Assembly: GCA_024641665.1 (NCBI GenBank)
Contig: JAHECP010000031.1
Span: 1-46,342 of the forward strand
Reading direction: 5' to 3'
Length of the DNA: 46,342 nucleotides
From: Acidobacteriota bacterium
Lineage (GTDB): Bacteria > Acidobacteriota > Vicinamibacteria > Vicinamibacterales > JAHECP01
Made by a program: the position numbers and the translations under genes. Numbering within the stretch: the first letter of the stretch is position 1; each line of letters begins with the position of its first letter. Shown here piece by piece: positions 26,741-41,297 of the stretch. Under the pieces are notes generated by a model that saw only the letters and a list, made by a program, of their open reading frames with translations, was not told the origin of the DNA and ran no database searches.

Positions 26741-27907
26741 CTAGCGGGCGCCCGCGAGGGCCACGACGCGCTCGGCCGCCTCGCTCATCGTGTCGGCGGT
26801 GGTGAAGTTCAAACCGCTCGCCTGGAGCATCGACTTGCCCTTCTCCACGTTGGTGCCTTCCATGCGAATGACGATCGGGACGCCAACGCTCAGCTCCTTG
26901 ACGGCGGCCATCACGCCCTCGGCCAGGACGTCGCAGCGCAGGATGCCGCCGAAGATGTTGATGAGCACGGCCTTGACGTGGGTGTCGGACATCAGGATCT
27001 TGAACGCGTTGCGGATCTGCTCCGCGTTGGCGCCGCCGCCGACGTCGAGGAAGTTCGCCGGCTCGCCGCCGGCCAGCTTGATGATGTCCATCGTGGACAT
27101 GGCCAGGCCGGCGCCGTTCACCATGCAGCCGATCGAGCCGTCCAGCTTGATGTAGTTCAGGGAGTACTTCGACGCCTCGATCTCGAGCGGCTCCTCCTCG
27201 CCGAGGTCGCGCAGCTCGGCGATGTCCTGGTGGCGGTAGAGGGCGTTGTCGTCGAAGTTCATCTTGGCGTCGAGCGCCAGCAGGTCGCCGGCCCTGGTCA
27301 CGATGAGCGGGTTGATCTCGACGAGCGAGGCGTCGGTCGCCAGGAACGCCTCGTAGACGGCCCGGATGAGCCGCACGGCCTTGCCGACCTGGTCGCCCTG
27401 GAGGCCGAGCGCGAAGGCGAGCTTGCGCGCCTGGAACCCCGCCAGGCCCAGCGTCGGGTGGACGTACTCCTTGAAGATTCGCTCGGGCGTCTCGGCGGCG
27501 ACCTTCTCGATTTCCACGCCGCCGTCGGGGCTGGCCATGATCACCGGCTTCTCGGCGGCGCGATCGAGCACCACGCCGAGGTAGAGCTCCCGGGCGATGT
27601 CGAGTCCCTGCTCGACGAGCACGCGGCTCACGACGCGCCCCTCGGGACCGGTCTGGTGGGTGACGAGGCGCATGCCCAGCATGTTCTTCGCGATCGCCAC
27701 GGCCTCGTCCGGGCTCTTGGCCAGTTTGACGCCGCCGCCCTTGCCGCGCCCGCCGGCGTGGATCTGGGCCTTCACGACGACGGTGCCGCCGCCGAGCCGC
27801 CTGGCGATGTCCCCCGCCTCGTCCGCCTTGAACGTCACTTCGCCGCGCGGGACGGCGACGCCGTGCCGCGCCAGAATCGCTTTCGCCTGATACTCGTGGA
27901 TCTTCAT
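26741..27907 (-). CDS. sucC: Succinate-CoA ligase, beta subunit
   Basis: A 388-residue ATP-grasp subunit. [24 protein letters not shown] opens the grasp fold, [20 protein letters not shown] is the nucleotide-binding loop, LVEINPLIV and [14 protein letters not shown] supply metal ligands, and the C-terminal CoA ligase half has [30 protein letters not shown] and [11 protein letters not shown]. It is transcribed ahead of sucD and divergently from sdhCAB, with 271 bases between. I saw no clear promoter for it in that gap. Confidence 0.95.
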   Translation of the reverse strand: MKIHEYQAKAILARHGVAVPRGEVTFKADEAGDIARRLGGGTVVVKAQIHAGGRGKGGGVKLAKSPDEAVAIAKNMLGMRLVTHQTGPEGRVVSRVLVEQGLDIARELYLGVVLDRAAEKPVIMASPDGGVEIEKVAAETPERIFKEYVHPTLGLAGFQARKLAFALGLQGDQVGKAVRLIRAVYEAFLATDASLVEINPLIVTRAGDLLALDAKMNFDDNALYRHQDIAELRDLGEEEPLEIEASKYSLNYIKLDGSIGCMVNGAGLAMSTMDIIKLAGGEPANFLDVGGGANAEQIRNAFKILMSDTHVKAVLINIFGGILRCDVLAEGVMAAVKELSVGVPIVIRMEGTNVEKGKSMLQASGLNFTTADTMSEAAERVVALAGAR

Positions 27908-28126
27908 GGTGACCTGTGCAGGATGACCGGGGCGGCGCGCACGCCAAGCCGCACCGCGACGCTCGCGGCCCCGCCGCCTTCCAGGGGCGCCGCCGGACGC
28001 AGGCCGGGCCCGATCGATCCCCGACCGGGCGAAGTCCGGCCGAACAAACAGCCTATCATCGCCTCATCGGCGCCTGCGGATCAAGCGCCCGGCGCCGCCG
28101 CGCGGAAAAACGCGGGGGGAAGGCCG

Positions 28127-28156
28127 TTGCGCCCTTTGGACTCCAGCAAGTAGAAT
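28127..28156 (+). promoter_or_regulatory. Sigma-70 promoter of sdhCAB
   Basis: TTGCGC (28127-28132), 18 bases, TAGAAT (28151-28156). The predicted start is near 28163, followed by the ribosome-binding site TAGGAG before the ATG at 28179. Confidence 0.55.
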
Positions 28157-28178
28157 CTGCGGATGTAGGAGTGAACGA

Positions 28179-28853
28179 ATGGCGACACTCTGGCGAGCGG
28201 TTTCATCATCGGTGGGCACCAAGGTCGTCATCGCGCTCAGCGGCCTGGCGCTCTTCGCGTACCTCATCCTGCACCTCATCGGCAACCTCTTCATCTTCCT
28301 CGGTCCGGCGGCCCTCAACGGCTGGGGCCACACGCTGATCAGCAACCCGCTGGTCGTGCCGGCCGAAATCGGGCTGCTGCTGATCTTCCTCATCCACGTC
28401 TACAAGGCGGCGCTGAACTGGTGGGACAACCGGCACGCACGCCCCACGAGCTACGCCGAGAAGAAGTGGGCGCACCACACGAGCCGGAAGAACGTGGGCT
28501 CGACGACGATGATCTGGACGGGGGCGCTCATCCTGCTCTTCGTGGCGATCCACGTCTCGGCGTTCAAGTACGGCGCGTTCTACGAGCCGCCGGCCTGGGA
28601 GCCCGGCGTGCGCGACCTGTACGGCCTGGTCGTCCACACGTTCCTCAATCCCCTCTGGGCCGGCTTCTACGTGGCCTGCCTGGTGCTGGCCGGCGTGCAC
28701 CTGCGGCACGGGATCGCGAGCTCGTTCCAGTCGCTGGGCGCCGACGGGCCGCGCTTCACGCCGGCCATCATGCTGATCGGCTATCTCCTGGCGGTCGTCA
28801 TCGCCGCCGGCTTCGCATTCATCCCCGTATGGGTGTACTTCCGTCTGGGCTAG
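28179..28853 (+). CDS. sdhC: Succinate dehydrogenase cytochrome b subunit (b558 type)
   Basis: A 224-residue membrane anchor with five hydrophobic helices (about 13-40, 60-85, 108-132, 155-180, 195-220). Candidate haem-ligating histidines are in LILHLIGN, FLIHVYKA, HVSAFKYG and LAGVHLRHG. This is the single-subunit, di-haem SdhC b558 form used with menaquinone in many bacteria. It begins the sdhCAB operon. A 15-base gap leads to sdhA. The quinone type is inference from the family. Confidence 0.92.
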   Translation: MATLWRAVSSSVGTKVVIALSGLALFAYLILHLIGNLFIFLGPAALNGWGHTLISNPLVVPAEIGLLLIFLIHVYKAALNWWDNRHARPTSYAEKKWAHHTSRKNVGSTTMIWTGALILLFVAIHVSAFKYGAFYEPPAWEPGVRDLYGLVVHTFLNPLWAGFYVACLVLAGVHLRHGIASSFQSLGADGPRFTPAIMLIGYLLAVVIAAGFAFIPVWVYFRLG

Positions 28854-28868
28854 GCGGGAGGGCCAACC

Positions 28869-30782
<1,914 letters not shown>

Positions 30783-30793
30783 TCGAGGTCCCC

Positions 30794-31552
30794 ATGGAGA
30801 AGATGACGATTCACCTTCGGGTGTGGCGGCAGGCGGGTCCGAACGCCCCGGGCCGTCTGGTGCCCTATACCGTCGAGAACGTGATCCCCGACATGTCGTT
30901 CCTCGAGATGCTGGACGTGCTCAACGAGGAGCTCATCGCCAAGGGCGAGGACCCGGTGGCCTTCGACTCGGACTGCCGCGAGGGCATCTGCGGCACCTGC
31001 GGGCTCGTGATCAACGGCATCCCGCACGGTCCGGACCGCGGCGCGACCGTCTGCCAGCTGCACATGCGCCGCTACAAGCACGGCGACACCATCACCATCG
31101 AGCCCTGGCGCGCCAGGGCGTTCCCCCTCATCAAGGACCTGGTGGTGGACCGCAGCGCGTTCGACCGCCTCATCCAGGCCAGTGGCTACACCTCGATCAA
31201 CGTGGGCGGCGCCCCGGACGCCAACGCCGTGCTGATCCCCAAGGACAAGGCTGAGCGCTCGATGGACGCCGCCGCGTGCATCGGGTGCGGCGCCTGCGTG
31301 GCCGCGTGCAAGAACGCCTCGGCCATCCTGTTCGTCTCGGCCAAGGTGGCCCACCTCGGCATGCTCCCGCAGGGGCAGGTCGAGCACAAGCACCGGGTGG
31401 TCAAGATGATCGACCGGATGGACGACCTGGGGTTCGGCAGCTGCTCGAACGAGGGCGAGTGCGAGGCGGTCTGCCCGAAGGAGATCAAGCTCGCGAACAT
31501 CGCCTACCTGAACCGGTCGTACCTGACGGCGCGGTTCTTCGGGGGGCTCTAG
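30794..31552 (+). CDS. sdhB: Succinate dehydrogenase iron-sulfur subunit
   Basis: A 252-residue electron-transfer subunit. The 2Fe-2S ligands are in [17 protein letters not shown] with a further Cys in TVCQLHM. A C-terminal ferredoxin part has [15 protein letters not shown], then [17 protein letters not shown] for the remaining clusters. The frame is open into sdhA, but the ATG at 30794, 11 bases after the sdhA stop, fits the family. It completes sdhCAB. The stop codon merges into a heptamer repeat, and a bidirectional terminator follows. Confidence 0.95.
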   Translation: MEKMTIHLRVWRQAGPNAPGRLVPYTVENVIPDMSFLEMLDVLNEELIAKGEDPVAFDSDCREGICGTCGLVINGIPHGPDRGATVCQLHMRRYKHGDTITIEPWRARAFPLIKDLVVDRSAFDRLIQASGYTSINVGGAPDANAVLIPKDKAERSMDAAACIGCGACVAACKNASAILFVSAKVAHLGMLPQGQVEHKHRVVKMIDRMDDLGFGSCSNEGECEAVCPKEIKLANIAYLNRSYLTARFFGGL

Positions 31553-31572
31553 GTCAGGGGTCAGGGGTCAGG
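31552..31572 (+). repeat. Heptamer tandem repeat (GGTCAGG) at the sdhB stop
   Basis: Three perfect contiguous GGTCAGG units, the first beginning with the last base of the sdhB stop codon. Confidence 0.85.
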
Positions 31573-31587
31573 GTACATACATAAAGG

Positions 31588-31618
31588 AAGGGGTCGAAGC
31601 AGGTGCTTCGACCCCCTT
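31588..31618. terminator. Bidirectional terminator between sdhB and mdh
   Basis: GGGGTCGAAGCA and TGCTTCGACCCC form a perfect 12-bp stem around GG, extended by AA/TT across one bulged C. It lies between convergent genes. Confidence 0.65.
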
Positions 31619-31630
31619 GCCGTGTACGGC

Positions 31631-31658
31631 GTGAGCCGTCAGCCGTGAGCCCTGAGCC
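31631..31658 (+). repeat. Heptamer tandem repeat (GTGAGCC) at the mdh 3' end
   Basis: Four contiguous units GTGAGCC, GTCAGCC, GTGAGCC, CTGAGCC immediately before the mdh stop. Related GTGAGCC/CTGAGCC units also occur around 20853-20935 between cobB and dcd. Confidence 0.85.
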
Positions 31659-31661
31659 CAC

Positions 31662-33835
<2,174 letters not shown>

Positions 33836-33910
33836 GAGTTCGCGACACGGTGGCGGTTGCGCTATTTAGGTCACGTCCCTGTTATGCGTTTACAGGAATT
33901 TCACAGAAAG

Positions 33911-33931
33911 TGTGGAAAAGCTTGTGGAAAA
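33911..33931. promoter_or_regulatory. Two DnaA-box-like nonamers upstream of icd
   Basis: TGTGGAAAA occurs at 33911-33919 and 33923-33931, a 12-base repeat. The reverse complement TTTTCCACA is a common relaxed DnaA box. A cluster of two could also be chance or another regulator's site. Confidence 0.35.
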
Positions 33932-33983
33932 AACCGCCCACCAGCTGGTTCTCCCCGCACGAATCGGGACCTTCCAGCGAATT

Positions 33984-33998
33984 GCACCAAAGTGGTGC
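33984..33998. promoter_or_regulatory. NtrC-like binding palindrome upstream of icd
   Basis: GCACCA-AAG-TGGTGC, preceded by T and followed by G, matches the classic NtrC site TGCACCAnnnTGGTGCA at every arm position but the last. It lies about 150 bases before icd, a normal enhancer distance. No sigma-54 promoter was recognised between it and icd. Confidence 0.45.
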
Positions 33999-34132
33999 GA
34001 CCCCGCGAACGTCCTCCGGGGGCGCCGCCGCTCCGCGCAGCGCACTATTATACTTGAACGGCGTCGACGCGCACTCGGCGGCGTCCATCGCGGAAGCCGG
34101 CAGACCGATGCGCCGCGCGACGGCGCGCCGGC

Positions 34133-34636
34133 TCAACGCAAGCCCAATCGCAGCACCGGCCCGCCCAGCAGATCCTCCAGCGCCACCACGTCCGCGCTCA
34201 CGGCGGCCACGCGGTAGCGATCGCCCACGCGGTCTCCGGCGCGCGCCAGGACGACCGCTCCGCCGATCGACAGGGCCGCGGTTCGCGTGCCGCCGTCGGT
34301 CGCGATTCCGATCAGGCGAATGACCGGCGGCGCGGGACGCGCGGGCGCCTCGGGCGCGGCGGCCGCCATCGCCGCTGTCACCTGGCGTTCGGCGGCGGGT
34401 CGCGACGTTGCGAAGGCGAAAGGATTGCGGCTGGCCTCGCGCGGGGCCGGCGTGCTCTCCATGAACGCGCGCAGCCGCGCGGTCTCGGCGGCGAGCGTGG
34501 ACGGCAGGGCGGGCGCGGGGGCGGCGAGCGACGGAGGCGGCGGCGCCACGGGCTGCCGATCGGTCCCGGCGACGACGAGCCACGACGTCAGCAGCGCGCC
34601 GCCGAGCACGAGCGCCGTCACGCGGGTTGCAGTCAT
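34133..34636 (-). CDS. PilP/GspC-like small membrane-anchored protein, tentative
   Basis: A 167-residue protein. An N-terminal membrane anchor covers about residues 5-24, a Pro/Ala-rich linker about 30-60, a short charged helix follows, and a compact C-terminal domain of about 65 residues (PPVIRLIGIATDGGTRTAALSIGGAVVLARAGDRVGDRYRV then LEDLLGGPVLRLGL) completes it. A periplasmic beta-rich HR domain behind an anchor is how PilP and GspC look in type IV pili and type II secretion. No other pilus or secretion gene is nearby, so this is a structural resemblance rather than a confirmed identity. It is divergent from kdsB. Confidence 0.55.
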   Translation of the reverse strand: MTATRVTALVLGGALLTSWLVVAGTDRQPVAPPPPSLAAPAPALPSTLAAETARLRAFMESTPAPREASRNPFAFATSRPAAERQVTAAMAAAAPEAPARPAPPVIRLIGIATDGGTRTAALSIGGAVVLARAGDRVGDRYRVAAVSADVVALEDLLGGPVLRLGLR

Positions 34637-34807
34637 GGTTCGTGTCGGCGTGCAGGATCCACGGGCCGATCCCTGCGGCCGGTCACCGCGCACGCCGGGA
34701 CGTGCGCCGTGGCCTGCTAGCGTAGCATGAGGCCTGTGCGGGCGCCACCGCCGCGCCCGGCGCGCCGCGGCCGCCGTGCGCGGCTGTGCAATCCGCGGCA
34801 GTCGTGG

Positions 34808-34813
34808 TAATAT
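34808..34813 (+). promoter_or_regulatory. -10 box of kdsB, probably leaderless
   Basis: TAATAT ends 5 bases before the GTG chosen as the kdsB start. The -35 is poor. Confidence 0.4.
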
Positions 34814-34818
34814 TTCTC

Positions 34819-37288
<2,470 letters not shown>

Positions 37289-37293
37289 TCAGA

Positions 37294-37310
37294 CCGGGGC
37301 TCTGCCCCGG
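37294..37310 (+). repeat. GC hairpin after pyrG
   Basis: CCGGGGC-TCT-GCCCCGG directly after the pyrG stop. Related hairpins (GGGGC-TTC-GCCCC, then ACCCC) occur at about 21529-21545. It may help end the transcript. Confidence 0.45.
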
Positions 37311-37322
37311 ACCCCGGCTCGG

Positions 37323-37443
37323 TCTTCTCTTGGATCGGCGGGGACCCCATGCCCTTCGACGATGCTCAGGGCAACCCCGAGCGAAGTCGAGAGGTGCACC
37401 CCGCCTGGCTCGGTCGTTCCGTGGGGTCCAAACGCCCACTCCA
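37323..37443 (+). repeat. Dispersed repeat of about 120 bp, copy B
   Basis: The relative of 26531-26650, in the same orientation, includes the palindrome CCCTTCGAC...GTCGAGAGG at 37352-37394. The whole gap 37289-37623 is repeat-rich and has no gene. Confidence 0.8.
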
Positions 37444-37512
37444 CTCCCTCGCTCGCGGGGCCCTGCGCCCTGGCCCGCCGAAGCGCGACGCGCGAAGGCG
37501 GCCGCTCCCTCG

Positions 37513-37553
37513 CCCTTCGACGTGGCTCAGGGCGTCCCGAACGGAGTCGAGGG
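37513..37553 (+). repeat. Third CCCTTCGAC/GTCGAGGG palindrome
   Basis: CCCTTCGAC (37513-37521) faces GTCGAGGG (37546-37553). Between them is GTGGCTCAGGGCGTCCCGAA, the same core layout as the two palindromes inside the 120-bp repeats. Confidence 0.7.
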
Positions 37554-37619
37554 ACGCGGGCCGCGCTGTGCGCGGCCTGGCGCGTCATGGCCGCGGCGCC
37601 CGGGCGTCCCCGTATCCCG

Positions 37620-37625
37620 TATAAT
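37620..37625 (+). promoter_or_regulatory. -10 box overlapping the kdsA start
   Basis: A perfect TATAAT whose last two bases are the first two bases of the annotated ATG (37624). Expected transcription start near 37632 coincides with an in-frame GTG at 37633. Confidence 0.5.
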
Positions 37626-38481
37626 GGCGGGCGTGATCGAGACACGCCCGGTGGCGATTGGCCCCGTCGGGCTCGGCGGCGGGCAGCCGCTTGTGCTGAT
37701 CGCGGGCCCCTGCGTCATCGAGAGCGAGGCGCACGCGGTGGAGATCGCCCTCGCGGTCCGCGACATCGCCGCGCGCTGCGGCGTCCCCTGCGTGTTCAAG
37801 GCGTCGTTCGACAAGGCCAACCGCACCTCGGGCGCGTCGTTCCGCGGCCCCGGCCTCGACGCGGGCCTGCAGACCCTCGCCGAGGTGAAGGCGCGCGCCG
37901 GCGTGCCGGTCCTGACTGACATCCACGAGCCGGGCCAGGCGGCCCGCGCGGCCGAGGTCGCCGACGTGCTCCAGATTCCCGCGTTCCTCTGCCGCCAGAC
38001 CGATCTGCTCGTCGCCGCCGCGCGCACCGGCCGCGCCGTGAACGTGAAGAAGGGCCAGTTCCTCGCCCCCGACGACATGCGGCACGCCGCCGACAAGGTC
38101 GTGCAGGCGGGCAACCCGCGCGTCTTCATCACCGAGCGCGGCACGAGCTTCGGGTACCACAACCTGGTCGTCGACATGCGGGCGTTCCCCATCATGCGCG
38201 GGTCCGGCACGCCGGTCGTCTTCGACGTGACCCACAGCCTGCAGCTGCCCGGCGGGGGCGACGGCGTCACCGCGGGCCAGGCCGAGTTCATCGAGCCGCT
38301 CGCGTCGGCGGGTGTCGCCGCCGGCGTGGACGGCGTCTTCCTCGAGGTCCACGAGGCCCCCGAGCGCGCCCGGAGCGACGCGCAGAACGCGCTGCGGCTC
38401 GACCGGCTCGAGCCCCTGCTCCGCCGTCTCGTGCGGCTCGACGCCGCCGTGCGCGAGCGCCCCGCGGCGACCGGGCGATGA
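37624..38481 (+). CDS. kdsA: Kdo-8-phosphate synthase
   Basis: A 285-residue aldolase joining phosphoenolpyruvate and arabinose-5-phosphate into Kdo-8-phosphate. Motifs are PLVLIAGPCVIESE, FKASFDKANRTSGASFRGPGL, VLTDIHEPGQ, IPAFLCRQTDLL, VNVKKGQFLAP, ERGTSFGYHNLVVDMR and FDVTHSLQLPG. The ATG at 37624 overlaps a -10 box, so the true start may be GTG 37633 on a leaderless message (three residues shorter). Its first metal-site Asn/Cys region reads PCVIES as in metal-dependent forms. It heads the kdsA-kdsD-kdsC-lapB-coaE run. Confidence 0.93.
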   Translation: MAGVIETRPVAIGPVGLGGGQPLVLIAGPCVIESEAHAVEIALAVRDIAARCGVPCVFKASFDKANRTSGASFRGPGLDAGLQTLAEVKARAGVPVLTDIHEPGQAARAAEVADVLQIPAFLCRQTDLLVAAARTGRAVNVKKGQFLAPDDMRHAADKVVQAGNPRVFITERGTSFGYHNLVVDMRAFPIMRGSGTPVVFDVTHSLQLPGGGDGVTAGQAEFIEPLASAGVAAGVDGVFLEVHEAPERARSDAQNALRLDRLEPLLRRLVRLDAAVRERPAATGR

Positions 38482-38509
38482 CGGGCCGGGGCCCGGAGGA
38501 TCCGACGCG

Positions 38510-39499
38510 ATGACGGACCACCCTTCCCACGCCGCCGCGGCCGAGGAGCTCGCGCTCGCCCGCCGGGTGCTCCGCACCGAGGCGGCCGCCATCCTCGGCC
38601 TGGTGGACCGGCTGAACGGCAGCTTCACGCGCGCCGTCGACCTGCTCTTCGCCTGCCGCGGCCGCGTCGTCGTCACCGGCATGGGCAAGTCCGGCATCAT
38701 CTGCCGGAAGATCGCGGCGACGCTCTCGAGCACGGGCACCTCCGCCTTCTTCCTGCACCCGGCCGAGGCGATCCACGGCGACCTCGGCGCCCTGCGCAAA
38801 GACGACGTCGTCGTGGCGGTGTCGCACAGCGGGGAGACCGAGGAGCTGCTGCGGCTGGTCGAGGCGATCCGGCGGCTGGGCGCCGGGCTGATCGTGCTGA
38901 CCGGCGCCCCCGACTCGACGCTCGGCCACGCGGCCGACGTGGCGCTCGACTGCGGCGTCGTGCACGAGGCCTGCCCGATGAACCTCGTGCCGACGGCGAG
39001 CACGACCGCCGCGCTGGCCCTCGGCGACGCGATCGCCATGACGCTGGCCGTGCGCCGCGGGTTCCGCGAGGAGGACTTCGCGCACCTGCACCCGGGCGGC
39101 AAGCTCGGCAAGCGGCTCATGCGGGTCGAGCAGATCATGCACCACGGCGACGAGATGCCCGTCGTGCGGCCCGACACGGTCATGCCGGAGGTCATCCACG
39201 AGATGTCGAGCAAGCGCCTCGGCATGACGTGCGTCCTCGGCGACGACGGGCGGCTGGCGGGCCTGGTGACCGACGGCGACCTGCGGCGCCATCTCAGCCC
39301 GTCGGGCAACCTGCTCGCGCTGACCGCCGCCGACGTCATGACGCCGCGGCCGGTGACCATCGGCCGCGGCGAGCTGGCGGTCGCTGCGCTGAAGATGATG
39401 GAAGACCGCAAGATCACCTCGCTCGTCGTGGTGGACGCGCGAGGCGTCGCCGAAGGCGTGGTGCACCTGCACGACCTGTGGCGCACGCAGATGTTCTAG
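38510..39499 (+). CDS. kdsD: Arabinose-5-phosphate isomerase (SIS plus tandem CBS)
   Basis: A 329-residue enzyme making arabinose-5-phosphate, the KdsA substrate. The SIS domain (about 35-180) has VVVTGMGKSGIICRKIAATLSSTGT, LHPAEAIHGDLGAL, VAVSHSGETEELL and PMNLVPTASTTAALALGDA. FAHLHPGGKLGKRL links to two CBS motifs (about 205-325) ending VVVDARGVAEGVVHLHDL. The frame is open into kdsA, but the ATG at 38510 with GGAGG 10 bases upstream fits. Its location between kdsA and kdsC supports the KdsD rather than GutQ assignment. Confidence 0.93.
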   Translation: MTDHPSHAAAAEELALARRVLRTEAAAILGLVDRLNGSFTRAVDLLFACRGRVVVTGMGKSGIICRKIAATLSSTGTSAFFLHPAEAIHGDLGALRKDDVVVAVSHSGETEELLRLVEAIRRLGAGLIVLTGAPDSTLGHAADVALDCGVVHEACPMNLVPTASTTAALALGDAIAMTLAVRRGFREEDFAHLHPGGKLGKRLMRVEQIMHHGDEMPVVRPDTVMPEVIHEMSSKRLGMTCVLGDDGRLAGLVTDGDLRRHLSPSGNLLALTAADVMTPRPVTIGRGELAVAALKMMEDRKITSLVVVDARGVAEGVVHLHDLWRTQMF

Positions 39500-39521
39500 C
39501 GACGCACGCGACCCTCGGACC

Positions 39522-40064
39522 ATGGCTTCGAAGAGCGCGCTCAAGGCGAAGGCGGCCCGCATCCGGCTGCTCTTGTTCGACGTCGACGGCGTCCTGACCG
39601 ACGGCACCATCGTGCTGCACGGCGACGGGACCGAGTCGAAGGCGTTCCACGTCCGCGACGGCGCGGGCATCGTGTACGCGCGCCGCGCCGGCATCGAGAC
39701 CGGCCTCCTGTCGGCCCGCCAGTCGGCCGCCACGGCCGAGCGCGCCGCGCAGCTGGCCATCCGTCTGGTCGCCCAGGCGAAGGGGGACAAGCTGGAGGCC
39801 TACACCGAGATCCTGCGCCGGCGGAAGCTCACCGACGCCGAGGTGGCCTACATGGGCGACGACCTGCTGGACCTGCCGGTGCTCGGGCGCGCCGGCCTGT
39901 CGGCCGCGCCCGCCGACGCCGCCCCCGAGGTGCGGGCGCGGGTGGATTTCGTCGCCAAGGCGCCGGGCGGACGCGGCGCCGCGCGGGAGCTCGTCGAGCT
40001 CGTCCTCGACGCCCAGCAGGCGTGGGCGCGGGTCACCGACGAGCCGCGAGCGGGTCGGCGCTGA
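39522..40064 (+). CDS. kdsC: Kdo-8-phosphate phosphatase
   Basis: A 180-residue HAD-superfamily phosphatase without a cap domain. The nucleophile motif is LLFDVDGVLTDG, followed by FHVRDGAGI, the motif-II region TGLLSARQSAAT (Ser where many KdsC have Ser/Thr), Lys in QAKGDKLEAY, and VAYMGDDLLDLPVL with the acidic pair. It releases Kdo from Kdo-8-phosphate. Its TGA shares one base with the next ATG (TGATG), so lapB is translationally coupled. Confidence 0.93.
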   Translation: MASKSALKAKAARIRLLLFDVDGVLTDGTIVLHGDGTESKAFHVRDGAGIVYARRAGIETGLLSARQSAATAERAAQLAIRLVAQAKGDKLEAYTEILRRRKLTDAEVAYMGDDLLDLPVLGRAGLSAAPADAAPEVRARVDFVAKAPGGRGAARELVELVLDAQQAWARVTDEPRAGRR

Positions 40065-41293
40065 TGCAGCCCTACCTGCCGTTGCTCGCCGCGCTCGTGG
40101 CCCTGCTCGTCGGCCTGGCCGTCGGCAAGGCCTGGGAACGCTACAAACTGCACGAGGGCACCTGGGTCGATCGGCGCCGCCTGCGGGAGTCGCCGCACTT
40201 CATCCTCGGCCTCAACTTCCTGGTCGCCGGGCAGGTCGACCTGGCGATCGAGGAGTTCGGCGCCGCGGCGAACGTGGACCCGGGCTCGCTCGAGATCCGG
40301 TTGATCCTCGGCAACCTGTACCGCGAGAAGGGCCAGGTCGGCCGCGCCATCCAGGAGCACCAGAACCTGCTGCAGCGGCCGAAGCTGAAGAAGCTGGAGC
40401 ACGCGAACGTGCTCCTCTGCCTCGGCCTCGACTTCCGGCGCGGCGGGTTCATCGACCGCGCCGTCGAGGCGTTCAACGAGGTGCTGCGGCTCGACCCGGA
40501 GAACCGGTACGCGCTGGTCAACCTGGAGAAGCTGTACGCGGAACAGCGCCAGTGGCAGGATGCGTACGAGGCGCGCCGGCGGCTCGCCCAGCTCTCGGGC
40601 GGCCGGCCCAGCGAGCGCGACCAGACGGTGCTCGCCTTTCTCGAGCACGCGCTCGGCCAGCAGGCGCTGCAGCAGGGCGACCGGCCGACGGCCATCCAGC
40701 GCTTCGAGGCGGCGATCGACCTCAGCCCGTCGATGGCGCCCGCGTTCCTGAACCTCGGCGACGCCCGGCTCGACCAGCACAATCCGGCCGCGGCGGCCGC
40801 CGCGTGGGAGCGTCTGGTGCAGATGGCCCCCGATCGCGCGTACCTGGCGTTCTCGCGCCTCGAGCGCGTGTACGCGACGCTCGGCACGCCCGAGCGGTTC
40901 CCCGAACTCTGCCGGCGCCTGATCGCGGCCAACCCGCTCGACTGGCGCGCGCGCCTCGCGCTGGCGCGGCATCTCGCCGAGCGCGGCCGGACGCGCGAGG
41001 GGCTCGACCTGCTCTTCGACGCGGTCGCCGTCAACCCGCACGCGCTGGCGTTGCACCAGGCCATCTGGCCGATGCTCTCGGCCCTCGACCTCCCGCAAGC
41101 GCTCGTCGCCCGCTACATCGACCTCACGCGAGACTCGATCTTCTACCTCGACCCGCACGTCTGCGTCCGGTGCCGCTACCGCAGCACGGAGCTGCTCTGG
41201 CAGTGCCCGCACTGCCACGAGTGGAACACGTTCGTGGAGGAGCGCATCGCGCCGGCCCAGGAAGAGGAGAGCAACGAGACGCTCGCCAACTGA
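40064..41293 (+). CDS. lapB: LapB (YciM)-like LPS assembly protein
   Basis: A 409-residue protein. An N-terminal membrane anchor (about 3-22) is followed by tandem TPR repeats across about 45-340 (FILGLNFLVAGQVDLAIEEF, ILGNLYREKGQVGRAIQEH, AVEAFNEVLRLDPENRYAL and later copies). A rubredoxin-like C-terminal metal site has CVRCRYRS and CPHCHEWNTF. In E. coli LapB controls FtsH degradation of LpxC and couples LPS synthesis to transport. Its place at the end of a Kdo operon fits that role here. The HTH-free, TPR-plus-zinc arrangement is diagnostic. Confidence 0.88.
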   Translation: MQPYLPLLAALVALLVGLAVGKAWERYKLHEGTWVDRRRLRESPHFILGLNFLVAGQVDLAIEEFGAAANVDPGSLEIRLILGNLYREKGQVGRAIQEHQNLLQRPKLKKLEHANVLLCLGLDFRRGGFIDRAVEAFNEVLRLDPENRYALVNLEKLYAEQRQWQDAYEARRRLAQLSGGRPSERDQTVLAFLEHALGQQALQQGDRPTAIQRFEAAIDLSPSMAPAFLNLGDARLDQHNPAAAAAAWERLVQMAPDRAYLAFSRLERVYATLGTPERFPELCRRLIAANPLDWRARLALARHLAERGRTREGLDLLFDAVAVNPHALALHQAIWPMLSALDLPQALVARYIDLTRDSIFYLDPHVCVRCRYRSTELLWQCPHCHEWNTFVEERIAPAQEEESNETLAN

Positions 41294-41297
41294 TCCG

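Noticed and set aside
33836-33983. A sigma-54 promoter between the NtrC-like palindrome and icd
   Set aside because: No TGGCAC-N5-TTGC-like sequence was found on the minus strand.
33836-34132. The icd upstream region considered as a replication origin
   Set aside because: Only two relaxed DnaA-like nonamers, no dnaA or dnaN nearby and no AT-rich unwinding region.
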